The notes: generated by a model from the sequence alone, not told the origin. 64,000 nt of DNA from Elgaria multicarinata webbii (GCF_023053635.1 NC_086192.1:15166001-15230000), one strand, 5' to 3'. Positions 1 to 12,505 are shown, counted from the stretch's first letter. Program-made: numbers and translations.

Positions 1-1405
1 AAGCTTTCCCCGTTTCGACTGGTCTTCCTCTACAACCCAGAGCCACAGGGCAAGTGTTGGGCGTGTTTCGAGCGCACCCTCAATCGACACGGGGTGACAC
101 TGAGGCCTAGCAGGCCTTCTTGGTGCCCTGCATAGGTATACACAGATTTTGGCTGGCTCGCCCCGACTCATGAGCAGGCAGCTGGTCTCATCTTCACGAG
201 CAGGCAGAAGGCTCACTGTGTCCAAAGCGCTTCCGGATCGGTGTGCCTGAACCTGTCTCTTACTTAGGAACTGCAGCAGGCTCCATGAGCACTCACCGGG
301 GTTAGGGCATGTGCACTGCTAGAAAATTAGAGAGAGAACCTTCACCTTTTAACAGCCTGCCCGGTCATGAGGTCCTCAGGTGTGCTCCAGCTGGTTCTGC
401 ATGGGTTCCGCTCAGAGTAGAGTCTGTAGATGTCACGTGGGCACTGATGTTTCACTTTCGGTGCCTGCTGAACACGTTTTTACTTAACCAATCTTTCCCT
501 GCCTGACCAACCACAGTTTTAAATAACATAATCTGATTTAAATTATTTTAGGGCGCAATCCTGTGCATGTTCAGACAGAAAAAAAGCCCTACAACGGCTG
601 GCACTGCCCAGCCAGCCGACCCTTAATTCTATATTTTTGTTCTTTCTTTATATTGTCCACCATTCTGGAATCTTGTCAGACACAGAGCAGTATGCAAATC
701 CTATATATAGAAACGTAATAAATGAATAATAATGGATGCATTCTTGTTCTGCCGACCCTGCAAGGACTCTGAGCACTTCAGGACAGTCCCAGAATACTCA
801 GTGAGGGCAGGAACCTGAAAACCATTGCTATACATGTTTGTTTTTGTCACATTACATATTGGCTTGGTTTGCATAGTCAGGCATGAAACTGCTGCGAAGT
901 AATGGTTGGTTCTGGTGAACTGTGGTTAGAGCAAACCACGTCTCCAAGCTTGGGCGTAACATGGAACTGTGGTTTGTCCTAAAGTGAAAGCGGAAGCTTT
1001 TGCTCTTCGCAAGCGTGAAGGAGAAGGAAGGATACGTTTGTGTGTGTGTGCATGTGCATATTTCTGATCACCAGAACCATTGCCTGGATTGGGCCAGCTG
1101 TGTACGTGCCTGCTGTTCGACCCACCTCCCTGCATCCCCCTAAAACTGTGACCCTTTGGGAGAAAGACATGGAAAGTGTTTTCTGACCCCCCAAATGATC
1201 CGCTCTGCCTTATACTGAAACGCTTCCTTTCCCTTTGTGTTTGCTTTATGGTTTGCTCTTTTTTTAAAAAAAAAAAACGTTTGTTCAGTCATGTTCTTGA
1301 ATCGGAGGTGTTGGTGGGTTTTTATTTTTCTCACAAATTATTTCTTTCCACCCCGCCCCGCCCTCTCCCCTCACCCCTTGCATGATGACCTCGTGTCCCT
1401 TGTAG
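1..1405 (+). other. DTX2 intron (left part)
   Basis: No exon seen. Around 546-610 is one copy of the CCTATGCATGTTTAGACAG-type MITE arm that is tandemly amplified elsewhere in the window (here slightly diverged). A short TG tract lies near 1038-1050 and a poly-A near 1264-1277. The stretch just before 1406 is C/T rich and serves as the acceptor tract for the first visible DTX2 exon. Confidence 0.5.
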
Positions 1406-4400
1406 GCATGATGGCCTTTCTGATGTCAGTCCCTGGATTTCCTGTGCACCTCACCCAGGCGCCTCCGCCTGCCCGAGCCCGTAGAGTTTCTAAAAAGCCC
1501 TGCTCCGTTAAGGAGGGGAGGAGAGCGCCCCCCAAAGGTAGCTGGTTTCCTTCGACTCCTTCAGCTGCTGCTGCTCCTGCCTCCTCCTCCTCCTCCTCTT
1601 CTGCATTCACTTCCTTTCTTTCCTTGTTTCTGGCTTCTCTGGCAAATGGTTCTGCTGGATGGCTTTTGGATGCTCGTCCCGCGAAGGAATGGCTTTGCCT
1701 TTTGCTGCGGAGGGCCTCGAAACCCTCTCTGCCCACCTGGGGCTGCTTCATAGACTTTGCGAATCTGCATGCCCTCTCCTGGCCCTTCCGGAGACCGCCC
1801 GTGCGCTTGAATAGAGGAGCCGAGCCTTGCAAGGCTTTTTCACGCGAAACCGGAGGGCATTCGCACACAGCTCATCAAATCAGCACTGTGGGGACGGGGA
1901 CGGTGGGCCGAAAGCTAGTGACAAACAGAGGAGGTCACCACGAGTACAACAGTAGGATTGGCAGGAAATCAATGGGGTCAGGCGGGCATAGTTAAGGTCT
2001 ACGGGCTTTGCACCGCTGTGTCCGAAACCCTTGTCCCTTGAGGGATAAAACAGCAGTTTTTAGAAGCGTACATGGTGTGGAGACCGTAGGCAAGAGTGTA
2101 CGATTTCTCATTCTTCCGTAATGCTAGAACTAGGGGTCAGCCAAAGAAATGGACTAGGCTGGAGATTCAGCGCAGGCAAACGGACGTGTCTCTTTATCTG
2201 ATGCACAATGAACGTAATGGCATTCGCTGTGGCTGGATGTGGCCAGAGCTTTAAGCGGGAGCCAGGCAGATTCGAGGGAGGAAGGAAGAGAAGTTGAGCA
2301 CCCGGGCTGGGCCCTCTATTAATGGACTCGGATGTTCCCAGGTTGGAAGCCAAACGAGGCCGCCATCAAACACACACACACACCCAAAGAAGGGTGCGTC
2401 TGCGTATTCAGGCGACTCGCCAGGTATGTTCGTTTGTAAATTTAAAGAGAAGCATAGGGGGGAAACTCAAATCAAAATGAGCTGGCAAGATTCTATGCTC
2501 AAAGTTCTGTGCCAAGATGGAGCCTCCGTTATAAGGCTCAAAACCAGTCTTCCCCATCCTGAGGGTGGGGATGATGGGAGTTGCAGTCCAACACACCTGC
2601 AGGGCGTCAGGTTGGGGAAGACGGCACTAATGGGTTGAAGGGGCATCTCAGGGCTCCTCTGTTCTCCCATCTTTTGGACCTTCGACTTCTTTGAAGGTCC
2701 TGTGAGGTTTTAGGAAGGCCCTCTTTCTCTTTCACACACACACACACACACACCCCCCTGAACTCCAAGCCCTGAACACAACCACATGGCTCCCGTCCCA
2801 GGCTGGATGGAGCACACCTGTTCGGTCAGGGATGAGGCGACTGGCGTCCCGCTTGATGGCTTGCCCTTCAACTCCCACCAAACCTCACCAGCATAGCCAA
2901 AGGCGAGGGATTATGGGAGTTGTAGGCTAAAACATCTGGAAGTTGCCAAACCCCGTTAGTGGGTGGGGATATTATATTCTGTCGTGGGGCCTTATTTGCC
3001 AGTGGCTGTTAGCCGTGATGGCGAAATGTGACGTCTAGCTTCAGAGGTTCTTTGCCGCTCAAGACCACTTTCTGGGCAGGGGCTGCCGCTTTCACGAGCT
3101 ACTTACGGGCTTCCAGAAATTACCCGGCAGTGGGGAAACTGGATGTTGGACTTGATGAACGTTAGGGCTGATTCAGGAGCTCTCTTACACTTTTGTGTAA
3201 ATCCCCAGAAGTAAAAGCCAGGTGTGCCTTGTCGATGGTTCCACACGCACACCCTTTGCTACAACAGATGTTCTCTTATAAGGGGAAGACATTCAGGGGT
3301 GTCACTGCAGAAGAATTGAACCTGCACTATGTCTTTGCATTAGTAAACGCATCTCCCTCTTCCGGCCCACTTAACGTCTCACTACCTCTCTGCCGTCTTC
3401 CTTTCTCGACTGAAAAAAAGAAAGAATCAAGGCAGCTAAGGAATAGAAATATAAAATACAAGGGGGAGGGTGTCTAAGCAGACCCGTAAGAGGGGGTCCT
3501 CCGACGTACTCCCCCTTCATAGCAATGGGCGATGGTATTTGGTCCAGAGAGGTCACCGGGGTCCCCCCCTTCTGTAAAGCCGTTGGCTATTGATGGGGCA
3601 TGAAAAGGGGAACGCAGAGCCAGGCAAATGCAAACCGATTTCCGTTTCGTCCCTGAACTCCGCATCTGCGTTGTTTTGTGTCCATGAAACGGGATTGGCG
3701 GCACGCGTCTTTCCTTGGAAATACATCCCACGCGCTCCAGTGGGTCTTATTCCCAAACAAGAGTGCCTAGGGTTGCATTCTGGGCCATGCAGAAACATGG
3801 TGGGGTGGAAGTTTGGGGAGGGGTGGGTGGGGAGAAGAGAGATTAAAAGCAACACTTAAGACGGGTGGGGAACGCCAGCCTGCCCGCCAGCCCGCCATAT
3901 TTGGCCCACGAGGCTGAGCCTTGAGTGAGTAGGTTTTCTCCAGAAAATAATCCAAGGCCCTAATTCATCCTTCCCCAACCTGATGCCCTCCAGGTGTTTT
4001 GGACTACGACTCCCAGGATTCCTGACCATTGGCCATGCTGGGTGGGGCTGATGGGTGCTGTAGTCTAACAACAGTTTGGAGAAGGTTATCCTAAGTCCTT
4101 TGGCATTTGATGTAGTGCCTTTGAGTAAAATCTAACCTTAGTCTTACTTAGAGCAGACTCATCGAAATGAATGTGACAAGTTCGTCATGGCTAATTTAAG
4201 CCCCGTTTATTTCATTGGGCTTACTCTGAGTAGTGCTTATCTTGGGTTTTCTCCTTTGACTTACAATTAGTAAACAAAGAAGTGTGCCGGGTTAATTTTA
4301 CGCAGTATATGAATATCTTAAACCTTTTCCCAGAAGAGGGAATTTGGAGAGCCCCAGATTGAGAAAGACTACCTTAAAATGGTTTTTGAAAAGGCTTTTC

Positions 4401-7400
4401 ACTTGGTCACCCTGGCCCTGAAGGTTGTGCAGAATGCTCTCATTCTTAAGACAGGGGATGCCTTGCCAATTGCATCATGACCTTCCCCCCCCCCCCCCCA
4501 CACACACACATACACACACAATGACAAGTTTGAATGCTGCGATGCTTCCTGGAATTACGTATTTTAAAATCTGTGTGCTGCTTTCCCCCAAATGATGCAC
4601 ACCAACGTATTTTCGTGCCACAAGCCCATGTTTCGCATCTGTTCTTGGAGGCGGCGGTCTGGATTCGTGGCCCATGGGGAGCATTTAGACCACCTCTCCC
4701 TTTTCCCTTACTCTGCTTCCTCCTCAGTAGTCTAAAGGCAGCATCACAGGGCATGGTCTCCATAGGGTCACCTGAACCCACCCTCTGTGATCAAGATTGG
4801 GCTCTTTGCATATGTACAGAGGTGCTCTTCTCAGTAGGCAGCCGCACGACTTATACGCGCATTTTGAGCACGTCGCTCTTCTAATGTGGGCAAAGGTCAC
4901 CTCAAGCAGAGCGCTATTAAAAGCCTTCTTAGGCAGGTGCCCAGATATTTGCCCAGATGCGCTTGGCAAGAGCAAAACGCCATTTGGGGGGGTCTGGCTT
5001 GGTTCAAATTGTGCTCCGGTCTGGTCGTTGGTTGCAGCCACCGTCAAATCTTGAGGAGGCAGGAGAGGTGTTGTAGCCCTTTGGGCTACAGCCGGAAGGA
5101 AATGAAAAACCTGGCGCATGGGCTTGGGGTGAGTTCTATCCCAGTCAACGCCCTGCTCCTCTCATGCTCAGCTTGCGAGGTGCTTTTCACAGCGAGGGGC
5201 AGGGGGGGTGGCACACCAAAGCCTGATTCCCCCCCTCCCTAACCTTCAGTCTGAAATGGTACGGTTCATTTTAGCATCTCATTCTGCCAGAGGCCCATTT
5301 CTGATCCTCAGGAGGTAGCTCCCTTCTCTTGTATTCAACTGAGGCTGTGGGTCAGCCTTCCCCAACCGGGGCCTCTCCAGACGTGTTGGACTACAAGTCC
5401 CATAATCCCCCAGCCAGCAGGATTGGGGGATTTGTAGGCGCTGAAGACAACCCAACTGGGGGCCCTCTGGACGTGTTGGACTACAAGTCCCATAATCCTC
5501 CAGCCAGCAGGATTGGGGGATTTGGAGGAGCTGAAGACAACCCAACGGATGTGCTGGCCTACAACTCCAGGCTGGGGGGATTATGGGAGTTGTAGGAAGG
5601 CAACCTTAGGTGGTTCTGCCTTCTTGAGTAGCCCATCCATGGACTTCCCTTCCACCTCTTTTGTCCTCTCCCATCTCCTTCCCTGCCCAGGAGAGCGGAA
5701 AGAGCGGCCTCCTCCCTTACGCACGTAGTCGGTGTCTGCAAGCCACCCTTGCCGGATTAACTTTCTTGCAGCATCTAACCTCCTCCCCTCAGCCTGTCGC
5801 CTTGACTTTGCCTGCTGCCACTAAGGTCTCCTCTCTCTTTCTCTCTCTCTCTCGGACTGAGCCTCGTTCTATAGACTGACATCTCGCCCCCCGGTGTGTT
5901 GCGTGCGTCTCTCTCTGTCTTTCTCTCCCTTCAGCTGGCGCCAGCAACCCTGAAGAGGTGGTGAAGAAGTATTTGGAGGAGCTGAGGACAACCCCTGCTG
6001 ATGAGGTAAGTTGAGTCGTGAGGTGAGTTAGGTCATGGGTTCCGTTGTCGTACTGCTCTTACAGTCAGGACTTTTTTCCTGATGTCCAGCCGGAATCTGG
6101 CTTCCCGTACCTGGATCCCCTTATTCCGTGTCCTGCACTCTGGGATATGGTTGTGAGGATAAGCACGCGACTAAAGATCTTCAGGGGAGACACAGGGGGA
6201 TTGCAAAGCAAGAGAATCTGTGGTGGACAAAGGATAAAGCCCGTCCCCACCTTTCTGCTCAGAACTGCCCCTCTCCTCATATAAAAACAAGATGGCCCTC
6301 TGGGCTGCCTTCACACTTTTATTTTTATTTTTTGCGCTAAAGCCCTTATCTGGAGAGTGCTGGTTGCGTTTTGACTCTTGAACGGTTGCCACACAGAGGA
6401 TCTCTTCTCGATCCTCCCAGAGTGCAGGACATGGAATGATGGGCTCAAGTGACAGGGAGCCAGATTCCGGCTGAACATCTGGAAAAACCTCCTGACTGTT
6501 AGAGCAGCACAACAATGGAACCCATGACCTAGGGAGGTTGTGGCCTCTCCCACACTAGAGGCCTTCAAGAGGCAGCTGGACAGCCATCTGTCAGGGCTGC
6601 TTTAGGGTGGATTCCTGCACTGAGCAGGGGGTTGGACTCGATGGCCTTCTAGGCCCCTTCCGACTCCACTATTCTATGATTCTTCAAAACCAGCTGAAGT
6701 GAAAGCGTTGAAGAGCTCTTTTCTCCCTCTTTCCCAGGACTGCATCATCTGCATGGAAAAGCTGGGTGCGCCTTCGGGCTACGGCGACGTGTGCGAGAGC
6801 GAGACGATCCAGCCACAGGACGTGGGGAGGCTGGCTAAGTGCAACCACGCCTTCCACCTGCTCTGCGTGCTAGCCATGTACACCAGCGGCAACAAGGTAC
6901 TGGAGACAGCAGCCCCTCCCATTCTAAACACAGTGTGGGATGGCTGTAGCAAGTGACCCCACTTGTTGGCAGTCGCTACTGTCCGCCCTGCACAGCTTTT
7001 CTATAGATTGCCGTGCTCTGTTTTCTTGCTGGAGGCCAGAGACCACAAACGTGGTCACCAGGGGCGACCAGAAATTTAATTCTGGTGACCACCAAGGAAA
7101 CCCGTCAGCCTGCCCTGCAAGAACCCTTTTCAGTCTGGCTTAGCAAGGCAGTTCTTAAGGCCTATAAATGAGCTTTGACTTCTCAGATGGGTAAACTCCA
7201 TCCCTGTTACCAAAGTCCATGCATGCACAGGGCTATCTCCGAAGCTTGGGATATATAGTTAACCCCAGGATATGGTCAGGGGAAGTCGGGGGCAGGCAGT
7301 GTGCCGCTGCAGGACCCCGAAGCCAGTGTCATGTTTCCCCGGAACCTCCCGCCTTCTTGGGAGACAGTAACGAGGCCTGCTAAGTAATCCCCAAAGCTTT

Positions 7401-10400
7401 ATTCAGGCAATAAACACCTCTTCCCACCTGAAGAGAGTCTAACCTCTAGGATCTTTCCCCTAGGCAAAACTGTGCAAACTAAGCGAGACAATTGTCCTTT
7501 CAAGAAAAAGGGGAAGCCTTTTCCCAGAACGTTTAACTTCAAGGAGGCTGGTTCCGAAGAAGGCTTTGGCGAGAAGCTAGCCGGACCGACCTTCTCTCGC
7601 CTTCCTTTAGCTCCACCCGTCTGAGTCTGCGGCAGACTCTAGGATCAGCCAGCCCTGAAGTGATTTCCCACAGACGTTGTGTTGTTAACGTTTTCAGTGA
7701 TAAGCTCTGGCGAAGGTTCATCCCCAGCTGGCGAAGAGCCTGTGAGAGTTACCTCCTCCACTCCCTGTGTAGGCTGGTACGTTTCTGGCGCCGTCTCTTC
7801 TGCTTCAGAATCTGATTCCGATTGATCGCCAGAAACTCCTTCCCCCAGCCTAAGGGGAACAGGCCTTGTCACGACAGCCAGAGCCTTCATCAGGCAGCGT
7901 GTTTCTTCCAGGCGGATCCAAAGGACAGGAGAACTTGGAAACCTCAGACGCTCCGGAATCCCTTCCACCCCCTTACATGATCTTACAAGCGTTTTCCCTC
8001 TCCACCAGGACGGCAGCCTACAGTGTCCGTCATGCAAGGCCATCTACGGGGAGAAAACAGGCACACAGCCCAAAGGGAAGATGGATGTTTCCCTGCTTCC
8101 AGAGCCCCTCCCAGGGCACGAGGATTGCGGCTCCATTCAGATCGCGTACCACATTAGCAAAGGCGTTCAGGTGAGAAAGCCATGCTCCGCGGGAGTAGCA
8201 CCTGCTTTCGCGCTCAGGGTGTTCTCCGTTCGATCCCCGTTCGACCAGGCGGCAAGCGTAGAAGGACTCCTCCGTCTCCGAGACCTGGAAAGGTGCTGCC
8301 GGTCAGAGCAGGCTGCCCTGAGCGAATGAACAAGTAGCCTGGCTGTGTGGGAGGCAGTTCCCCGCGTTCCTTAGAATCATAGAATTATAGAATAGCAGAG
8401 TTGGAAGGGGCCTACAAGGCCATCGAGTCCAACTCCCTGCTCGATGCAGGAATCCACCCTAAAGCATCCCTGACAGATGTCTGTCCAGCTGCACATTGAA
8501 GGCCTCTAGGGTGGGAAAGCCCGCAACCTCCCTAGGTCATGGGTTCCATTGTCATACTGCTCTAACAGTAAGGAAGTTTTTCCTGATGTCCAGACAGAAT
8601 CGGGCTTCCTGTCATAGAATCATAGAATAGCAGAGTTGGAAGGGGCCCACAAGGCCATCGAGTCCAACCCCCTGCTCAATGCAGGAATCCACCCTAAAGC
8701 ATCCCTTCTTTGTTGGGGACACAGTCCTTGAGTGGACTGAGCTGGCCGTACTTCTCCGTTACTCAACCATGTCACTTTAAAATACTCAAATACGTGAGTA
8801 GCGTTGGTATTAATCTTCAAAGCAGCCTTCTCCAACCTGTCGGAGAAGGAGCGTGGCCGCTAGGGAGGGGGATCTTTCTGGTGGTGGCGCCCTGCGATAG
8901 AATGCCTTCTCCGACAGACTCACCAAGTGAAGACCTTGTTATTGCTCCAGGCCTCTTAGTTTTTAATTCTAGTGTTTTAAGTTGTTTGCACTGTTCCTAG
9001 TTTTCTTCCGAAGCAGTTTTTAACATGTATGTCTTCTTAAACTTTTATTTGCCATCCGTCCAGAAACCCTTTTGTAAACGGGGTTTGGTATAGAAATGTC
9101 GCAAGTAAGCAAATAATGTGTTGACATAGATAGATTTATCGTTTCTAGAGAGCCTACTTTAACTAGGCACCGTACAGAGAATGAAGAAGGACCCAGGATC
9201 TGCCTCCAAGCCTGCAGTCTAAAAAACCAAACACGTGGTGTGTTTTTATTGTTTTAAAGAATGAAGCAACTGGACCTTTATCTCAAAGAGGATTTCAGGG
9301 CGGTGAACATAAAAAAAAAAACCCAGCTAGTACAATTGAGGAAGAAGCCTACGAGCTATTTCAACCAAAATACAAACTGAAATTTTAAAAATGCCTAAAA
9401 CTTATCCTGGTTTATGCAGATGGGTTTGTAAAACTTTGACGGCATTTTAATGTTTTCAGTGGCTCTGAAAAAGGTTTAAGTGCTCCTGAAGAGTTCTACC
9501 CAGTGGGTGTAAATGGAAGGTCTTACAGACGTTCTCTGCCTTTATCTGTTCCAGGGTCCAGAACACCCCAACCCAGGGATACCATACACTGCCAGGGGAT
9601 TTCCGCGCTACTGTTACCTGCCGGATAATGAGAAGGGCAGAAAGGTACTGTGGTCCAATTTTTTCCGTGGCCAGGCTGAATCAAGCCAGTTAAAGGTGGA
9701 ATCCTATGCATGTTTAGACAGAAGAAAGTCCTGCAATCCTATGCATGTTTAGACAGAAAATAGTCCTGCAATCCTATGCATGTTTAAACAGAAAATAGTC
9801 CTGCAATCCTATGCATGTTTAGACAGAAAAGGTCCTGCAATCCTATGCATGTTTAAACAGAAAAAGCCCTGCAATCCTATGCATGTTTAGACAGAAAACA
9901 CCCTGCAATCCTATGCATGTTTAGACAGAAGAAGCCCTGCAATCCTATGCATGTTTAAACAGAAAAAGTCCTGCAGTCCTATGCATGTTTAAAAATAGTC
10001 CTGCAATCCTATGCATGTTTAGACAGAAAAAAGTCCTATGGTGAATGTTAGGAGTTGTAGGACTTTTTTCTGTCTAAACATGGATAACATTGCACCTTAA
10101 AGTGTTCAAAACCTTGCATAGGACTGTGGCTCAAAGTGTTCAACTTTCCCCAAATCAAGGAGTTAAGAGACTTTTCCTTGGAGCTCTTTGATGACAAAAA
10201 GCAAGAGGTTGGGAAAGCAGAGAAAAATAATCTGGAGATTGCGGTTTGTTTACATGCTTGTTTTTCTTCCAACGCCCCCCCCCAACCCCCCGAAAAACAG
10301 CATATCCCACTTTTCCACCGTAAAAAGTCTCCAGGACATACGTACGACATGCGTTTTAAAATCAGAACTTCAGCAATAGAAATCCTTAGCACAGCAATCA

Positions 10401-11288
10401 GTACTAATAGATGAAGCGGTAAATACACTAAAATGCTGAACTTAATGGCTAATTAACCGATCAGGGAACAGGGCAGATTTAGCCTGGTGCTGAAAAGATC
10501 AGGGCAGGGGGCGGGAGAGTTTGAAAGAAAAACTTCTGAGGTCCTCAAAGAACCGTGTCATGAGTGCCCTGCGACCCAGGGGCTTTTCTGTTACGAAAAG
10601 CAGCCACAAGAGGCTGAGAGTGGAATATAGATCTCAGGAGGGCAGCGGGGAAAACACCTGCCGCAGAACCCCTCCGGCTGCGTCGGACATGGGAAGTATC
10701 ACCAGGAGGGATGCCGCGGGCGCCCCACCGGGTCAAGGAGCCTGAGGACCTCCCTTGCGCCTGCAGCACGTTCGTGGACCTGTTGAGTCAAGTGTCCGGC
10801 AGCCGCCCGCCCCCACCCACAGCCTCTGTTGTACTCGACAAAGGAGGCTCTGGAAATTACATCACACACACACACACACCCGCTGCGTACATGGGGCCTT
10901 TACAGCCGCCATTGACACAGCGGGGGAAATGACGTAATGGAGCCTCTGGGCAGGGGCAGACAACTGCCGGGCGCTTCCCGCAGCCACGGGGGGGGGGGGG
11001 GGGGTCGTGCGTCCAATGAGTTTGCCCACTTCCATCACCTTGGGCCGGCTTCTCTCTTGCCAGGTGCTGGAGCTCTTAAAGCTGGCCTGGAGAAGGCGCT
11101 TGATCTTCACCGTGGGGACGTCCAGCACGACGGGCGAAAGCAACACGGTGGTGTGGAACGAGATCCACCACAAGACGGAAATGAACTCCAACATCTCGGG
11201 CCACGGCTACCCGGACCCCAACTACCTGGACAACGTGTTGGCTGAGCTGGCGGCCCAGGGAGTCACAGAGGAGGGTTTGAGGCCCTGA
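1406..11288 (+). CDS. DTX2: DTX2, Deltex E3 ubiquitin ligase 2 (3' six exons, partial)
   Basis: Six coding exons, each with AG/GT borders and matching phases: 1406-1537, 5935-6005, 6738-6896, 8009-8170, 9555-9644, 11064-11288 (stop TGA 11286-11288), about 279 residues. The first holds the pre-RING linker ([14 protein letters not shown], like the Deltex AAGLPVCLTRAP segment). The second gives [14 protein letters not shown]. The third carries the RING ([18 protein letters not shown]) and the fourth completes it with QCPSCK. The last three form the Deltex C-terminal domain ([34 protein letters not shown]), known in the family to bind ADP-ribose/NAD+. The family makes E3 ligases that modulate Notch and ADP-ribose-linked ubiquitination. 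DTX2 is preferred over DTX1 because of [18 protein letters not shown] and PGHEDCG and because UPK3B follows, as in human. The N-terminal WWE domains lie outside the window. Introns contain CR1, MITE and a solo LTR. Confidence 0.93.
1538..5934 (+). other. DTX2 intron with ACTCCCATAATCC-type palindromic repeat fragments
   Basis: No exon found. Contains several copies of a short dispersed repeat readable as CTTCCCCAACCTG...GGACTACAACTCCC (about 2520-2640, 2830-2960, 3960-4095, 5355-5600), CA tracts at 2375-2385, 2733-2752 and 4499-4520, and a C11-type homopolymer near 4487. Long reading frames near 1540-1990 are continuation past a good splice donor at 1538 and are not taken as coding. Confidence 0.5.
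5352..5600. repeat. Tandem duplication, 90-bp period, of a dispersed palindromic repeat
   Basis: The block containing ACGTGTTGGACTACAAGTCC and CAGCCAGCAGGATTGGGGGA occurs at 5381 and again at 5471, a 90-bp offset with few differences. A third, shorter and partly inverted portion (ATTATGGGAGTTGTAGG) follows at 5580-5596. The same family occurs singly elsewhere in the window (e.g. 25135-25210, 48095-48150). Confidence 0.7.
6030..6160 (-). mobile_element. CR1 LINE 3' fragment
   Basis: Minus-oriented CR1 sequence (TCATGGGTTCC, CCTGATGTCCAGCCGGAATC, TTATTCCGTGTCCTGCACTC) directly behind the DTX2 donor at 6006; lacks the ATTCTATGATT terminal repeats. Confidence 0.75.
6378..6683 (+). mobile_element. 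CR1 LINE 3' end
   Basis: Plus-oriented CR1 tail: reads GATCTCTTCTCGATCCTCC through CTGACTGTTAGAGCAG to the terminal ATTCTATGATTCTT. It lies about 50 bp before the DTX2 RING exon. With the 6030-6160 fragment it makes an inverted pair in one intron. Confidence 0.85.
7327..7876 (-). mobile_element. Solo LTR (LTR retrotransposon/ERV fossil), family A
   Basis: On the minus strand this 550-bp unit starts TGTCGTGACA and ends AACATGACA (TG...CA), carries an AATAAAG polyadenylation signal, and is flanked by the 5-bp repeat GCCAG at 7322-7326 and 7877-7881. No internal coding region of an element is next to it, so it is a solo LTR, a fossil inside a DTX2 intron. A relative of the same family is at 38068-38611. 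Confidence 0.75.
8372..8611 (-). mobile_element. CR1 LINE 3' end (first of two in a row)
   Basis: Begins with AGAATCATAGAATTATAGAA (CR1 3' terminal repeats on the minus strand) and runs through CATCGAGTCCAACTCCCTGC to CCTGATGTCCAGACAGAATC. Confidence 0.85.
8612..8706 (-). mobile_element. CR1 LINE 3' end (second, truncated)
   Basis: Another CR1 3' terminus (TCATAGAATCATAGAATAGC) starts exactly where the preceding CR1 fragment stops and is cut at CTAAAGCATCCCTT. Two same-orientation termini in direct contact suggest a CR1 inserted into an older CR1 or a local duplication. Confidence 0.8.
9700..10100 (+). repeat. Minisatellite (about 10 x 35 bp) grown from one arm of a palindromic MITE
   Basis: Ten consecutive copies of an approximately 35-bp unit built on AATCCTATGCATGTTTAGAC followed by AGAAAA.AGTCCTGC (9700 to about 10038). 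Right after the array, at about 10053-10100, the complementary arm appears once (GTAGGACTTTTTTCTGTCTA then AACATG), so the array is the expanded left arm of an inverted-repeat element. Inside the DTX2 intron before the last exon. Confidence 0.85.
10101..11063 (+). other. DTX2 last intron, right part
   Basis: No exon seen. Holds a C/G-rich segment around 10660-11010 with a CA tract (10864-10880) and a G17-type homopolymer (10989-11004). Overlapping long frames here are low-complexity shadows. Confidence 0.4.
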
Positions 11289-11498
11289 GCGCGCGGCCTC
11301 CGCTTTGGACGGGAGCAGCAGCAGCAGCAGCGCGCAGTGCCGCCCACCCTCTCTCGGACTGGGGGGCGCCTCCCTTGGGGGTGGCGGGAGCAGCGCTGAC
11401 CTCCTCCCGTTGCCTTAAGTCTGCTTGCCTTTGTTTTCTGAGCAATAACATTGTCTCTGGGATCGTCCACTTCAGTTGTGGGAAGAAGGTGTATATAT

Positions 11499-11542
11499 AT
11501 ATACATATACATATGTATATATATACATATACACACACACAC
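11499..11542. repeat. TA/CA microsatellite in DTX2 3' region
   Basis: Alternating TATATA/CATATA and then (CA)n about 210 nt after the DTX2 stop, in the presumed 3' UTR. Confidence 0.7.
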
Positions 11543-11868
11543 AACGTTTTGTATCTTTTTAAGGGCTCTGGGTCCCGATCCACCCTGAATGTACGCAGTG
11601 AAACTTTCTCCCTCCTGTAGGAGAAATGCATAAAAGGTTGGTGGCTTCACTTTCATCTCGTCTCCTTCCAGTATGTGGTTGCAGCTATGTGTGGGTTAGA
11701 GGTCTTCTAAGGGCATGTCTACACCATGCTTTATCCCGGGGATCGCCCCGGAAGAGTAAACATGAGGAGGTGGGAACGCGGCCTGGAGCTCTTCAGGCGC
11801 TCTGTGTCCATCGAAGGTGTGTGTGTGTGGGGGGGGAACGTGGTCTGAGAACTTGTTTTAAAACACGA

Positions 11869-11874
11869 ATTAAA
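11869..11874 (+). terminator. Possible DTX2 polyadenylation signal (ATTAAA)
   Basis: ATTAAA about 580 nt after the DTX2 stop, following a GT-rich stretch. It is the first reasonable hexamer I see downstream; a variant signal, so unproven. Confidence 0.3.
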
Positions 11875-12505
11875 AATTGAAACTCTCAACTTATTGCCTC
11901 GGGTAGATTTTGCGCCGTGAAATGGACGTGAAGCGGATACACGGCCCTAGCTAGAGGCTCAATTCCTTCTCCTTTCTCACGGAGTACTTAATTTCACAAA
12001 GTGCTTAATTTCCAAAAGTGCTGGAGCACAAGCAAGCCAAGAAACAGCGCGGAGAAACTTCTGACTCCTGAGCCAGGCTTTCGGCAGCGTGCAGGAGAAC
12101 ATGTTCTCGTTGAGGGGAAGAGTCTTGGGATATAGGCTCCGCACACTTCGAATTTCAAAGCAGAGTTTGGAGGCTGATAGTTTGCTGACAGAGAGAATTT
12201 CCATCCAGTCCTCCTCTACGTGTAGCAAATACTTCCCCCCCCTCCCATCCTGCAAGGGTTAACAATTTCTCCTCAACCCCCTAAATCTACGCTTTGAAAG
12301 TGCAAATATAAATATTTGAATCTGGAGAAGGTAATGCAAGGAGAAGATGATGAAATCTGTATTTATTTATTTATTTATTTGTATTTCTAGACCACTAGAT
12401 CTTTAAAAAGACACACACACACACCTACACACACCTGAAAATAGCAACAAAACCATGTAAACAATAAAACGAATTTCAAACGCAGCAATTGTACCAATAA
12501 AACTG

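Noticed and set aside
1371-1868. 165-codon minus-strand frame
   Set aside because: Shadow across the DTX2 exon and a (CCT)n tract; no splice signals or family resemblance.
1237-1995. 252-codon plus-strand open frame
   Set aside because: Only 1406-1537 is coding (DTX2 exon); the rest is intron read-through over a C/T- and serine-codon-rich stretch with a good splice donor at 1538.
9700-10038. CRISPR-like array of regular repeats
   Set aside because: Vertebrate DNA; units are contiguous with no unique spacers and derive from a MITE arm.
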